DNA from: Megascapheus bottae
Taxonomy: Eukaryota; Chordata; Mammalia; Rodentia; Geomyidae
DNA: 64,000 bases
Direction: 5' to 3'
Assembly: GCA_024803745.1 (NCBI GenBank)
Contig: JANJXV010000002.1
Location: 39,329,757-39,393,756 of the forward strand
Shown in pieces: positions 1-11,890 of the stretch (position 1 is its first letter; each line of letters opens with the position of its first letter). The notes under the pieces are model-generated. The model searched no databases. It was not told the origin of the DNA and worked only from the letters and a program-made list of their open reading frames with translations. Both the position numbers and the translations under genes were made by a program.

Positions 1-460
1 TTATAGTATTTTCTCTCTCCACAGAATCTATATACTTCAGTTAGTTCATTTATAGCTGCTTACATACCACCAAGTGTGTTTACTTTTAGATTTATAAACA
101 TATTCTTATAGTTCCTATAAAAGATGGAAACTATGCAAACTATCTTGCTTTGCTTCACTTAATATTTTTTTCAAAATCTTTTTAATTCCTTATGCATTTT
201 TCAATATTTGCATTCATGTGTCTTAAATTTTAGTTGGACAGTCAAAGTACAGATAGCTAACACCTCAAGATCAAATATGTCATTGTTTTTTAAATTTTTT
301 TATAGAGACAATACAGAGACACTTTACAATTTTGTACATCAGGTAAAGTTCATTTTGTCAAAACGTGTGATGTTATTATGTGAATTCTCTTTGGATTTTC
401 TTACTGAATCATGATGCTGAGTATCTTTTTTGTTTTTCTTAGGCTTTAGTAATTTTGCCT
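1..460. other. Unassigned AT-rich sequence
   Basis: No repeat, exon or regulatory signal recognised. The 68-codon frame at 208-414 has T-rich, low-complexity composition and no splice context, so it is not called as a gene. Confidence 0.5.
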
Positions 461-464
461 TTTT

Positions 465-905
465 AATTCAATTTTATTATCAATGTGATGTACAGAGGGG
501 TTATAGTCACATACATAAATTCATGGAGTGTATTTCTTGTTGAGCCTTGTTCCCTGCCTCATTTTTCTCCCGCTTTCCATCCCCTCAACTCTCCCTGCCC
601 CCAAGTTGTACATTTTATTTCCAACATAGTGTCTTGTGATACTACTGTGGCATGGATTCACCCTTTGTCCCTTATCTCACCATTTTGTTGTTCCCCTGCC
701 TTTCCCCAATTCAGATAAACATACATACAAGACACAGAGTACTAAAATCAAATACAGTGACTATCGGGGATGAACCAAAGGAAGAAAAACAAAATGAAAG
801 AATAAAGAAATGACTTCACATAGTATATTAAAACAATGAGAAATCTATTTTCCCATATTTTAGGATTCATTAACATTAGCATCATCTTACATGGTCAGTT
901 TTAAA
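465..905 (-). mobile_element. L1 3' end, older 3' UTR type
   Basis: Read on the minus strand, this stretch matches the 3' UTR layout of the other L1 copies here: an ORF2-proximal part (related to 20,700-20,790), a purine-rich tract, and a terminal block ending near ATAATAAAATTG. Its end resembles the older ends at 2.6, 20.3 and 58.6 kb rather than the younger lineage. It is diverged, and the right limit is approximate. Confidence 0.65.
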
Positions 906-1009
906 ACCAACACATGAAGAAAAATAATTTTCATATATTGTTATGGGAATGTTAAAATTAACACTGAGCAACAATGTACGGCATAGAGAAGAGTGTGTAT
1001 GTGCAATCA

Positions 1010-1245
1010 TTCCAGTCCTAGGGTTTGAACTCAGGGTCTGAGCACTGCCCCTGAGTTTCTTTGCTCACGGCTGGTACTCTATCACTTGAGCTACAGGACT
1101 ACTGTTGACATAAATAATATATTTAATTGGGATTTGGAGTTTTATGGACTTTACTCCCTGGTCTGGTTTCAAACCAAGATCATCAGATATCAGCCTTCTT
1201 TCTGAGTAGCTAGAATTAGAGGTATGAATGATTGGCTACTGGTAA
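1010..1245 (-). mobile_element. SINE, B1-headed with Geo-like right module
   Basis: The reverse complement carries a degenerate right module near 1,020-1,100 (complement of 'ctctatcacttgagctac') and a B1-like head near 1,150-1,245 ('tgagtagctagaattaga' is the complement of the CTACTCAGGAGGCTGAG region). No target duplication is visible. The copy is old. Confidence 0.75.
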
Positions 1246-1544
1246 CAATTTTTCAAAATGTAATTATATCATTTCTAGTATATGTTGTAGGGAATTAAAA
1301 AGTTAAGCTCATGCAAAATCCTTATGTTAGGGCGTATAACAACAATTTTTTCACAATTACCACCATCTGGAAGCAACACAAATGCTCTTCAACAAAAAAG
1401 AATACTCAAAAAATAGAGTACATTTCTTTTTGGACAATATGACCCTTTCTCACATTTATTCCTAGTTTACGATTCTAATTCCAATTAACCAGCAAAAAGT
1501 GTATGTGAAGACATGACCCAAGTGATAGAGGATCTAAATTAAAA

Positions 1545-2190
1545 AAAACCCAGATGTCCCTCAGTTGATGAGTGGATCAACAAGATGTGGTATTTATATA
1601 CAATGGAATTCTATGCTGCTGTCAGAAAGAATGACGTCGCCCCATTTGTAAGGAAATGGAATGACTTAGAAAAAAATCATATTAAGTGAAGTAAGCCAGA
1701 CTCAAAGGAACATAGACCCAATAGTCTCCCTCATTTGTCATAATCAGTAGAAACCTTGGGCTCTCCTAGCAGAGATTTACAATAGAACAAAATCTAGAGA
1801 TATTAGGCCAAATAGTATGACACTAAATGTAAGGACTTCCAGGATAAGGAAACAAAAGCCATATAATGAATGATTGTTGTTATTAATGTACTATGTTATC
1901 TCTCATCTCTTTTGCCATCCCTTGGTTATCTCATATTGTTACAATTTTTCACCTTGTTATCTGATTTATTTTATATGTGCTTAATTGGTTATTTGAAATT
2001 GCATAGGGAAGGGGGGAAATCAAGATAAGCGGGAGGAGGGGGCAGAGAAATGGGGACCATGTCATGAGAAAGAGTATCAATGTTTGTGAAGTTATGCACC
2101 TTTTATCTGGTGAATATAATGTAACCCTTCTATTAATCACAATAATAAATAAAGAAATAAAATAAAAAATAAATAAAATAAAATGAGAGA
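1545..2190 (+). mobile_element. L1 3' fragment (ORF2 C-terminus plus 3' UTR), younger lineage
   Basis: It starts in the ORF2 C-terminal region (codons for [24 protein letters not shown] sequence, seen in other copies as [19 protein letters not shown]). It then runs through the G-rich 3' UTR (about 2,010-2,045) to the end 'tctattaatcacaataataa' with an impure A-rich tail. It is 5'-truncated and noncoding. Confidence 0.9.
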
Positions 2191-2499
2191 AAGTTTTCAA
2201 AAAAATTATAAAGAAATTTCCTGAAGATTTTGTTATCCAAGATTTCCTTTTTTAAGTAAAGTGTAAAGGGATTTGTTTGTATTTTAGATAAATTCTCTTA
2301 AGATCTCTTAGACAATAAATGTAAATGAATATACTACATCATAACTGTCGTTTTATTCATAATTAAGTCCTCCATTTACTCAGTAGACTAACATGAAACA
2401 CTAATTATTATGTGACAGAAACTTGTGTATAGCTAACTGAGAAAAGAAGATTAGACCATTCTGAAATAATGACTAAGAAAAATAAAATATTCCTAATTG
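2191..2499. other. Unassigned sequence
   Basis: AT-rich spacer between two L1 3' ends. Nothing recognised. Confidence 0.5.
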
Positions 2500-2504
2500 G
2501 GAAT

Positions 2505-2705
2505 TAAATGAGAACAATATGTTGAAAATGGACTGTGCAATTTGGGGGGGTGGGGGTGGAGGGACAGAAAATGGCAGAAAAACATGGGAGGGGGCTAAGG
2601 AGGTAATATCCAACAAGAAATGTACTCACTACATTATATTGGTAACTGCAACTCCTCTGTACATTACCCTTATAATAAAATTAAATATTTTTAAAATAGA
2701 AGACT
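2505..2705 (+). mobile_element. L1 3' UTR fragment, older type
   Basis: It contains a G-run block (2,542-2,562), then 'aagaaatgtactcactac', 'aactcctctgtacattacc' and a terminal ATAATAAAATTAAA. The same block order is present at 20,310-20,397 and 58,600-58,680. The 63-codon frame here is chance. Confidence 0.7.
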
Positions 2706-2882
2706 CTTAATAATGTCTGTGTTGGTTATGAGTATATACAGAAATTTGCAAGTTTAGAAGAGTTGAAACATAGACTTACATTGGAAAAAGAAAATCCTCC
2801 TAAAAATTACTAACAAATGAAGAATACACAATAAAGATAGAAAAAATTTTTTTAAGGAAAAGAAAAATAAGAATCAAATGAA

Positions 2883-3090
2883 GCTAGGTGCCAGTGATAT
2901 GAGATCAGGGTTCAAAACCAGTCCAGGCACTGAAGACTGTGAAACTCTTATTTCCAATTATCCACTAGAAATCAAGAAGAGGCACTGTGGCACAAATTGG
3001 TAGAGAGCTAGCCTTGAGCTGACAGTGCCTATCAGTGATAGCACAGGCACACACTTCAAGCCCCATGATTGACCCAACCCCCCCCAAAAA
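2883..3090 (+). mobile_element. SINE, B1-headed with Geo-like module, degenerate
   Basis: The B1-like head is shortened ('gagatcagggttcaaaaccagtcc'). It is followed by the 'gtgaaactcttatttccaatta' linker and a right module with 'ggtagagagctagccttgag'. It ends in a C-rich then A-rich tail (3,078-3,090). It is diverged. Confidence 0.75.
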
Positions 3091-3640
3091 TAGTTATATG
3101 AAAACTTTGCACAAATACCTTAAAAAGGCATATAAACAAAGATACAACACGATATGATACTAAAAAACCTCAATAATCACAAATACATATTTTTGCTAAA
3201 ATAATCAACTTATATCGAGATAAATCCAGGTTATCTAAGTGAAATCCAGTTAGGAAGCACAAAATTCAGTTCAGTAATCATTTTCCCAACTGGTGTTTCA
3301 GTCACTAGCAACTGCCTTTTTGAGGAAGGAACAGAGATCTTTTCTGGTGGCATCACAATAATCTTGTTCCTTAAAAATAGACTACTATGTTCACACACTG
3401 ACCAAGCTTTTCTAAAAGCCAATTTCTCAAAGTTGATCTGATTAGTAGTCTGCAAAGTCTAGGAAAGCGATAATAACAAAGAAAATGGAACACACTGAGC
3501 AATGAAATGCTCATACAATGCAATGAGAATGCAAAATGAGACATAATCCCTGGGAGAGAGCATGGCAACTTCTTATTAAGTTAGACTTTATTAATGACTG
3601 TGCAATTCCACATCTTCATACAAGAGAAAAGTTCATAAAC
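3091..3640. other. Unassigned sequence
   Basis: No repeat or exon recognised. Two overlapping minus-strand frames at 3,231-3,568 have no convincing splice sites or protein-like composition. Confidence 0.45.
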
Positions 3641-3649
3641 CCAAAACAC

Positions 3650-4060
3650 ATGCTAATATAGATGCACAAAAATACTGTATGATAATATTGGTTAAAGTAT
3701 TGTATACAATTGCCAACAATGGAAAACAATCTAATATCTCTTCAGCCTGAACAGATGAACTATCAAAATATGCAATACAAAAGAAAAAATATAATAAAAA
3801 TTTTAGCATGTATATTATTAGCATAGATGAGTTATCATTAACATTTCTAAGTAAAATGTAAGTGGCTAGAAGCTTTATTTCATACAACTCATTCATATAT
3901 CAATTTAGACAATACAAAGTTCTGGAGATGGAATGTATGCTAACAATTTTGAGGATAAGAGTATAAGAAAAATTTCTTATGTTACAGGGAAATAAGAAAT
4001 TGGTGGGAATAGCAAGATAACAATTCTGAAGATTCATTTTAGGAGGGAAAAATATAAGGC
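3650..4060 (+). mobile_element. Possible ancient L1 relic
   Basis: 'caattgccaacaatggaaaa' followed by 'cagcctgaacagatgaacta' resembles the ORF2 C-terminal stretch of ancient mammalian L1s (the 'not by name but by order' pattern seen more clearly at 7.8-8.2 kb). Similarity is weak and there are no defined ends. Confidence 0.4.
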
Positions 4061-5072
4061 TACATGACATTAGCTTTCATAAAACTACATGTCACAAGTT
4101 TTATGTTACATATTTAAACTGTAAAAGAGTAAAATAATACAGGGAATATATTTAGGTTTCCTTGCTCTGTATCTTAGTAATAGTTAAATCAAACAATAAC
4201 AGAGTATTTTAGTTGAAATAAAACCTATTACAAGAAAACATGTTCTCTTGTAAAGAAAATGGGGAAAGAGTGAAACCATGACATCATTAGAGATAATAAT
4301 AATGATAGCTGTTTAAAATCTAAGATGTGATAATAAAATACATATTTTATAAGAAATGAAATTAGGAAGAATACAAGCATTGGTAACGTAAAAATCTTAT
4401 TTCAGTTGCAAGTTTTAATGTCTTGCTAATGACTGTCCAGGCTAGAGAAACTCACTGAAAAAAGTAAATATCATAATGGATTGTTAGGTGAGGTAACAAT
4501 ATTGCATTTGCCATTTCTCTAAGGATATTAGAGTACCATATGAAATGAATCAACCCATCGGTGCCACAAAGATTAAGAAAATTAAGAGAATGCAGTAAAG
4601 AGCTGAATATTCCTTCTCTCTTCTAGACCTTTATTTCACTTCAGTGGAAAGGTATAAACTTCAACCTATTAAAATAATATGAAAATAATGTTCCAGGAAA
4701 AAGAATTTGGAAACTCTTTTCTAAGGGCATCAATGTTAACTGAAGGACAATGATTTTACTCTTTTCAATATCAATAAAACAGAACCTAATGAAGTTAGAG
4801 TGAATGTTGTGGAAACAGCTACAGAGAAGCAAACAAAAGAAAGTGTTCACTAGAATATGAATTGTGTTTCCAAATGTGAAAAGTAAAAACATCATAGCTC
4901 TAAATGATAGTAAATCTAAAGTGAAATTTTAACTGCATGATTGTGAATTTTTTTGTAAAAATAAGAAAAGTGATATTAGATGAAATCTTTTTAGTAAAAG
5001 AAAGATTATGTTGACAAGGAAGGAAAATAATCAATAAAACATAACAAAAATGAAGTAGGACAAATTGTAAAT
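4061..5072. other. Unassigned AT-rich sequence
   Basis: About 1 kb without a recognisable repeat, exon or regulatory element. The minus-strand frames at 4,641-5,094 are F/L/I-rich translations of A-rich DNA. Confidence 0.5.
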
Positions 5073-5310
5073 GCAGCCAGGCGTGGTGGCTCACACCTGT
5101 AATCCTACCTATTCAGGAGGCTGAGATCTGAGGATTAAGGTTCAAAGCCAGACTGGGCACCAAAGGACATGAGACTCATCTCCAGTTAATATCTAGAAAA
5201 CAGGAATTGGAGCCTTGGCTCAGGGTAGGGTGGTAGCCTTGAGCTGAAGAGCTCAGAGACAGTGCCCAGATTTCAACCCCATGACCCATCAAAAGAAAAA
5301 AGAAAAAAAA
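5073..5310 (+). mobile_element. SINE, B1-headed with Geo-like module, well preserved
   Basis: The head begins GCCAGGCGTGGTGGCTCAC and continues CTGTAATCC and AGGAGGCTGAGATCTGAGGA, the B1/7SL-type signature. A linker (about 5,170-5,200) precedes the right module with GGTAGCCTTGAGCTGAAGAG and a tail of AAAAGAAAAAAG. This is one of the best full-length examples of the B1-headed type in the window. Confidence 0.9.
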
Positions 5311-5367
5311 ATGGAAATGTAATTCCATATATAATGATATTCCGACAAAATGTTTTTAAATTTAAAT

Positions 5368-5600
5368 TGTATAATAAAGGTGATGTGCGATGTGCAGAGA
5401 GGTTACAGTTACATAATGAACATAATGAGTACATTTCATTTTTAACAGTGTTACCTATCCCATCCTATTTTTTGTACTTTCCCTACCCTAGGTCCCCTAT
5501 TCCCCAAGTTGCAAAATTCATTTCTAACAAAGTATTTCATAACCTTTTCTCCCAACTTTTCCTTAATATCTATTACACACGCTGTTCTCTGAGCTTCATA
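5368..5600 (-). mobile_element. L1 3' UTR fragment, older type
   Basis: The plus strand reads 'gtgcagagaggttacagtta', a pyrimidine-rich block (5,458-5,505) and 'ccaagttgcaaaattcattt'. These are the reverse complements of blocks in the L1 end at 20,220-20,397. The 139-codon plus frame across it is antisense to the element and is not a gene. Confidence 0.6.
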
Positions 5601-5699
5601 TTTTTTCTCCATCGTTCTCACAAGGTATCTTTACATTGCAGCATGATGTTGCTTCTACATGAAATATTCTTGCCTTGGTAGAGTGGGTAGGCTACCTTT

Positions 5700-6908
5700 T
5701 TAGTCACTCTTACAGCATCATAAACATCATGTACAATTGTACATTAAAACACTTGTCAGAGTGTTAATGGCATTTGCTCATTCTCCCAGTAAGCCACCTG
5801 ATATGATTGCTATAAAAATGGTTCCTAGTAAAAATTTAATAAATCAATGAATAAATAAATGGTATCCAAGAAAATGTTCTGTCATGTTTCTGACAAGAAA
5901 GGATTGCAAGAAATAGGCTTTTGTGTTTTCATTAAGGCCCCGGGGATCATGCTAGTTTGGATCAGCTCAGAGAAGTCAAAAACCAGCCTTGGGTATAGGA
6001 CAACAGGCAGGGATTTCTATATCTTTGTTAGTAGAGCATTATCCTGAAAATCAACATTTTGTTCTTTACAGAAAACACACACAATCTTTTTGTACACAAA
6101 GTCCTGAGATGTGTTTGTTCTCTGTTTCTGAAACATGGCTTTTTATTAATTATGTCATTCAGACAGTTTCTCACTTAAATAGTAGTTTTAACATCTCTTT
6201 GAACAGGTGCTCTACCTGAAAGAAAAATACCTGTCAAGTAACCAATGCTTTCTAACTTCTATCATTTTTTTTTCTTTTAAGGATTTTCTGGTAGATTCCC
6301 CAGACCAACCTTCCTATAAGCATTCAGCACTAGTTTGCTTACAACATTATCTCAAATTCTTGTGAGCAAACTTGTTTTTTTGTCTCATCATACTATCTCC
6401 AAAACAAATTCCAAGGAATTCACGGTTGGCATTCAAACTTTCAGTTAGAATTTTACTTACAACCTAGGTATCCCTTCTAGTAGATGTGAATCGTCTGGGA
6501 ATCACAATGATTACTCCAGCAGGAGTTCCTTTTCTCATTCATACCTTCTGAAGCACTAACATGACCAACTCTGCAACACTTTCACTCAGAAATAATTATC
6601 CAGTCATTCATCTGAATGTTTTAGTGAATATAAAAATAACCATATACTTGTTTTGTATATTTTTATTCATTTGTTTATGGTTTATCTTATTTATCAAAGC
6701 AGCCATTTTATCATAACAAAATTGAGATAACTTGACAAAAAGAGGCTATACTTCTAAAAGCCTTTCATGAAGAATTTGAAAGAGAACATAGATGAAAATC
6801 TTATATATAAACTCATACAAAACAGTGACAAACCAGATACTTTGCATATAGTATCTGACACAAATGAAAGATATTTCTTCTCCTAAATCCTATTGAGTAT
6901 TACACTAA
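5700..6908. other. Unassigned sequence
   Basis: 1.2 kb with no recognised repeat. The frames at 5,859-6,047 and 5,989-6,219 overlap in different phases and lack exon signals. An ATAAATAAATAAA run lies near 5,849-5,861. Confidence 0.45.
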
Positions 6909-6910
6909 AA

Positions 6911-7145
6911 TGCCTAGACAAGCATGGTAGCTCTTGACTGTCATCTTACCTACTAGGGAATCTAAGGTTTAAGGATCACAGTTCAAAGCAAGCCCTTGCA
7001 AGAATGCCTCTGAGAGTCCAGAAAACCACCAAAAAGCCGGAAGTGGAACAGTTTCTCAAGTGGTAGAGCACTAGCCTTGAGCACAACTGCTCAGGGACAG
7101 GCCCTGAGTTCAGTCCCAAGGACCATCTCAAGAAAAGAATAAATA
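6911..7145 (+). mobile_element. SINE, B1-headed with Geo-like module
   Basis: The head is diverged ('agcatggtagctcttgactg') but the middle and right module are clear: 'accaccaaaaagccggaagt', 'caagtggtagagcactagcc' and 'aggccctgagttcagtccc', with a short A-rich end. Confidence 0.85.
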
Positions 7146-7179
7146 TAAGGCAATAGATAAAGTCACAGAACTTTAATGG

Positions 7180-7250
7180 ACAGGCTGGCTTTGAAACATG
7201 ATCCTCACATCTCAGCCTCTGACTAGCTAGGATTACAGGCCACAAAGACT
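7180..7250 (-). mobile_element. SINE head fragment, B1-like
   Basis: 'tcagcctctgactagctagg' followed by 'attacaggcc' is the complement of a B1-type head. No right module is attached. It lies 35 bp from the opposite-strand SINE at 6,911-7,145. Confidence 0.6.
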
Positions 7251-7254
7251 TTTA

Positions 7255-8190
7255 AATATGAAGTTACAAGCATGTAAATGATGCATATAAGAAAATATTG
7301 ATGAAAGATATTAAAGAACCAAGTAGAGAGATGTCACATACCCAAGTATATAGAAAGATATAATAGTGTCAACATATCATTTCTTCTACCATGCCCTAAT
7401 AGAGTAAGTACAGTCTCCACCAAAATTCTAATAAGATGTATTGCTGACACAAATAATCCATTGGAAAAAGTATATGGGTCCGTGGTAGGGCATAAGTACA
7501 AGAATAATCAATACAATACTGTAGGTAAAGAAAAATGTTGGAGGACTGACACTATCCAAAAATGATACTTACTATGACAACATAGTGAGTTCGTGGAAGA
7601 GAATGCAGACTCCAGAAATACATCCCTATAAATATTACCAAGACCTTGATACAAAAATGTGTTCAAATTGGATAGATCTTGAAAATCGAAACATTTAGAA
7701 AACAAACAAATATTCTTGTTCTTGGTAGGTATTAACACACAGTGTTTAAAGTTTATGTCCATAAAAATGCTTGAACATGATGTCTATAGTGGATTCAATC
7801 ATAATGGAAAATTGGAACAAATCAAGATGTCTGTTAATAAATGAATGAAAAAGCTATGATGTATTCATAACATGAATAATCCTGGGATTATTAAGAATAA
7901 TGATATCAATTTGTGAAAACATGCTAAGTGAATATTATGATGAGAAAATAGCTGACTAAAATCAATTCCACTTCATATAATTCTAATCATACAGCATTCT
8001 GGAGAAGGTAAAACGATGTAAAGGAGTAAAAAGATCAATAGCTGTCAAAAGTTTGGGGTCACAAAAAGGAGAGTGACCTGAGAAGTAGCATAGTGGACTT
8101 TTATAGCAGTGCATGTATTTTGTATAGTACTATTGTGATAAGGAAATGTCCCTGTATCAATGTCAATTACAATTGAAAATAAAGCCATTC
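7255..8190 (+). mobile_element. Ancient L1 relic (ORF2 C-terminal half and 3' region)
   Basis: Order and wording follow L1 ORF2. There is a 'ccaccaaaattctaataag' block, then 'gttggaggactgacactatc', then 'cagactccagaaatacatcc', then 'aatcaagatgtctgttaata' and 'catgctaagtgaatattatg'. It ends in a 3' part with 'ggagagtgacc'. Many stops and indels show great age. This is established L1 anatomy applied by eye. Confidence 0.7.
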
Positions 8191-9545
8191 AGTAATATCA
8201 ATTGTGTCCTATGAGATACATATGTATGCAAACGATAAGGCTTCATAAAAATCCTCTGCACTTTTTGTTTAATTTTGGTTTACATCTAAAAGCTCTTTGA
8301 ATTAAAATCTATTGTTTAAAAATTTTTTAAAAAATACAGTGAGTCTTAGAGCATCAGAGGAAGAGAAACCTGACTGCAGTTATGGTAGGGTGAGTATAGC
8401 AAAGAGATTTTGTGCAATGGGATGTTAAGAATACAGAACTCATCTAATTTAAATGGGTCCTGAGAAAATTCAAAGTGTTAAAACAAATTAATGTTTTTAT
8501 GTATTTCTTGAAGATTGAAAAGAAACATCATGAATGACTTTAAATAAAACAAGATGATAGCCAAACCAGGGAAACGTACAGCATATTTTATTTCATTCCA
8601 TAAAGACAGGCACTTGACAACATGTCTGAAAAAGTGATACAAAGCATAGTATTTGGGTTTGATCAGGATTAGAGAGAAAAGATGAAAATATACAAAAACA
8701 AATAGGGAAAAGTCAAGCATGTTATAATTTTATGGGGCCATCAATGGACATGCCACAAATTGGGTAGCCATCAGCATATATCAGAGTAATTTTTTCCTTA
8801 ACTATGCTTTGAAGGTGATGAGGAGAAGTCACTGAAAATCATCTTGTAAATTATGAAAAATTGAGTCCTTGAACTAAGGAGTAAATATTTTATAGCCCTC
8901 CTGTTAAATTCTGTTAACATAAGGAAAACACTGCCAATTTTAAGTTAGTATAAATGGCCAAATTTATGTCACTGTATCCATATCAATGATCTGTGAGCTA
9001 TCTTTAGCTCAACCCTTTATTACATAAACTTTTCTTGACAATTTAAATAGTTATATAGAGAAGGTTCTGGTTTGAGAATAGCCTTGGAAGCCTTCAGATA
9101 ATTTGCAGGAAACTAAGCTAAACCACTGTATCACAGGGAACAAGAAAGCACCCTAGTTATATGACTCAAGAGTGCAAAGATCTTCATTATTGGATAGAGA
9201 ACTGAAAGAACTTTGATTTCAGGGTCAACTGAAGAATAGGGTTAACTGAAGATTAGCATATGCAGAGGAGAATCCCAAAGTTTTAATATATTTGAACAAG
9301 GAACTTTCAGTTTAACAAAACCAATCATAGGAAGTTGTAACAAGCATTGTTGAACGTAGGCCAGGGGACAAATGGAAAGAGGAAAAGTTACTATAATATT
9401 CAATGCACATATATGAAAATGGAAGCAGGTAATTTAAAAAGATGGATAGAGTTAGGAGAGATGGGTGACACTGATCAAATTGCGATGAACTCACTAAGTA
9501 ATGTGTCAAATTAAAATCCCTGTGTACAAGTACATAAAGACAGTT
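8191..9545. other. Unassigned sequence
   Basis: 1.35 kb with no recognised repeat, splice pair or gene. The minus-strand frames at 8,478-8,720 and 9,312-9,509 look non-coding in composition. Confidence 0.45.
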
Positions 9546-9546
9546 T

Positions 9547-9549
<3 letters not shown>

Positions 9550-9587
<38 letters not shown>
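9550..9587. repeat. (TA)n microsatellite
   Basis: About 19 TA units lie directly 5' of an IDL-Geo-like SINE. A shorter (TA)n follows the SINE at 9,782-9,797, so the SINE interrupts or duplicated a TA tract. Confidence 0.95.
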
Positions 9588-9589
<2 letters not shown>

Positions 9590-9592
9590 TTT

Positions 9593-9780
9593 GGGCTGGG
9601 AGTTTGGCCTAGTGGTGGAGTGCTTGCCTAGCATGCACGAAGATCCAGGTTTGATTCCTCGGTACCACATACATAGAAAAAAGCCAAAAGTGGTGCTGAG
9701 GCTAAAGTGGTAGAGCTCTAGCCTTGAGAAAGTCAAGGGACAGTGCTCAGGCCCTGAGCTCAAGCCCAGGACTGGAAAAA
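9593..9780 (+). mobile_element. SINE, IDL-Geo-like, full length
   Basis: GGGCTGGGAGTTTGGCCTAG starts the ID-like head, with an A box (TGGCCTAGTGG) and B box (GGTTTGATTCC). The right module runs 'gtggtgctgaggctaaagtg' to 'gcccaggactgg' plus A7. It sits between two (TA)n tracts, which are probably the target-site duplication. Confidence 0.93.
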
Positions 9781-10105
9781 AATATATATATATATATTAT
9801 GAAACCATAGAGACACTAAAGAGAAATTTTTAAAAGCTAATGGTTCTAAATGGATACAAAAGTGTTTATGGCGTACATCCAGTGTTACAGAGTTGAAGTC
9901 CACTTCTAAAATCCTAATATTGTTTCGGAAAAAGTAAAGCTTAAAGAATTAAGAATCTTATCCAAGTTCAGACAGTAAAAGATAATTCTGGGTGACCAAA
10001 AAAACCAGGGAAAATCATTATATATGAGGTAAAAGAAAGCAAATTTTGTCTTTCTGTGCCTCTATTCTCTCTCCTCACTTCTTCCTTCCTCCTCACCCCT
10101 TCTAT

Positions 10106-10110
<5 letters not shown>

Positions 10111-10159
<49 letters not shown>
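10111..10159. repeat. (CA)n microsatellite
   Basis: About 24 CA units. It generates spurious frames rich in H-T repeats (plus) and C-V repeats (minus). Neither is a protein. Confidence 0.97.
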
Positions 10160-10160
<1 letters not shown>

Positions 10161-10161
<1 letters not shown>

Positions 10162-10894
10162 ATGGCTTTCTACTTTCAAAATGTCAAAGACCATTCATAC
10201 TGTTCCAGCATTCTCAGTGACAGCTTGCTGTAAGCTATTTCCTATGAGTGTCACTGCACCACCGCTTGCTGGAAGAGATGGAATAACCTCTCCTAGAGGT
10301 CACTGTAATGGGGCATTTTGGAAATCAGAGCTCTTGCCAGACTACTGAAGTGAAGCTTGCAGAGAGAAATGAATCTGTTCTGGTAGTTTGGTTTCCCTCT
10401 TTGAAGTGAGTTGATAACACATTGGCTTGACAGAAAGCCTACATGTTCATAAATTATAAAGGCATAATTTCTTTTCAACTCAACTGCTTTCAGAGGCAGT
10501 GGAGATATGGCATTGAACTAAAATATGCAGTTAAAGTCAGTCTAATGAATCAATTTGTACAGCTTTTGATAATAGATTTTCAGGTCAAATGAAGACAGAA
10601 TGAAAGAAGCAGTACACAGGCAAATTGTCTCAATTTAAGCTTCATATGACAGTGAACAGATGGAAAAATCTGAATTATCATTAAAATATAGAAAATATGG
10701 GGAACAAAATGCATGCATGTGATACACTTATATATGTGCATACAGACAGAAAGAACTTAGGTTCTTCATTACATCTGATTTTTAAATTGCAATATCATTG
10801 ATATATTAAAAATAACAGTTAACTCTTGAGGTTCCATAAATTAAAAAATTTCTTATAGCAAGTTGGCATTGCACCTCAAGCATGGATCATTAAA
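10161..10894. other. Unassigned sequence
   Basis: No repeat or exon recognised. 10,190-10,350 is slightly GC-richer than its surroundings but shows no splice pair around an open frame. Confidence 0.45.
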
Positions 10895-11580
10895 AAATCA
10901 ATTAGTTTAGATTCATCAAAATTAAAACTTTTGTTAGTCTCTGTGGAAAAGGAAAAAGATGAGCAATAGCAGACATGATTGCAAACTACATATCTGACAA
11001 AGTATATCTGAAGGATATAAAGAATCATCCAAAACTCAATAGACACTTTACTGAAGAGAATATAAAAGTGATGATTAGATGAACAGGTACTTATTCAAAT
11101 ATCTAGCCATTGAGAAAAAGGGAACTTAAAAATGTAGTGTGATATCTGTACTTCTAACGATAGTTAAAATAAGTACTAAAACTATTAAGTTATGCCAAGC
11201 ATATGGATAAAATGAATCTATGGTACATGGGGTGTGGGAATGTAAAATGATACTGTCTCTCCACAAAATATATTTCTCATCTTTTAAAAATAGTGAAACG
11301 ATGCATAGTTATCATTAGACTATACAATCACACTCTCTATAATTTATCCTGAATAAATGGACATAGGCATCTGTACATCAAGCTGAATGGTTTAATTCCT
11401 AATGGTCTAAACCTAGAAATAGCCAGAATGTGCTAGAATTAGTGGCAGTGAACCACATTTTTTAATCCATTGCATGAAACTTGTTTCAACAATAAAAATG
11501 AACAGACCATTGATAACTCTACCAATTTAAATGAATTTACAGTGGGTGAAGAAAATTTTTTTAAAAAGTAGAAAGGTTTC
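10895..11580 (+). mobile_element. Ancient L1 relic (ORF2 C-terminal region)
   Basis: It contains degraded L1 ORF2 landmarks in order: 'ttagattcatcaaaattaaa', 'aaaactcaatagacacttta', 'gccattgagaaaaagg', 'gtgtgggaatgtaaaatgat', 'atttatcctgaataaatgg' and 'gaaatagccagaatgtgc'. There is no intact frame and the ends are diffuse. Confidence 0.65.
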
Positions 11581-11724
11581 CATGTTGAAGGATGTTCTTT
11601 GTTTAAAATTTTCAGTAGAGATGGAGAAAGAATGTTCAGAATTAAGTGTAATTCATCAAGGATATAAGGCTATCAAGGTGTAGCAAGGAAAAGATTATTT
11701 CTGAACCCTTTTTTCAATGCAAGA

Positions 11725-11890
11725 TTTAATGCCCTCACATTTGAGCCATTAGCCACAGCCAAGCTTTTGGCTACTTGTTAGGAAGACTGAATTTCAGACT
11801 CTCTTGTTTAAGCCAGTCTTGAGAACCAGTTCTCTGTATCTCAGCTGTTTGAGTAGCTACAATTATGGATGTGAGAGACATTATTTTGGG
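11725..11890 (-). mobile_element. SINE, B1-headed, degenerate
   Basis: The plus strand shows 'catttgagccattagccaca' (complement of the right module) and 'atctcagctgtttgagtagc' followed by 'tacaattatgg' (complement of the B1 head). The copy is old, with an internal deletion. Confidence 0.6.

Noticed and set aside
5262..5681. 139-codon plus frame
   Set aside because: It starts in a SINE tail and runs antisense through an old L1 3' UTR.
10046..10348. 100-codon plus frame and 63-codon minus frame over 10.0-10.3 kb
   Set aside because: They are translations of the (CA)n tract (H-T and C-V repeats) with no splice or start context.
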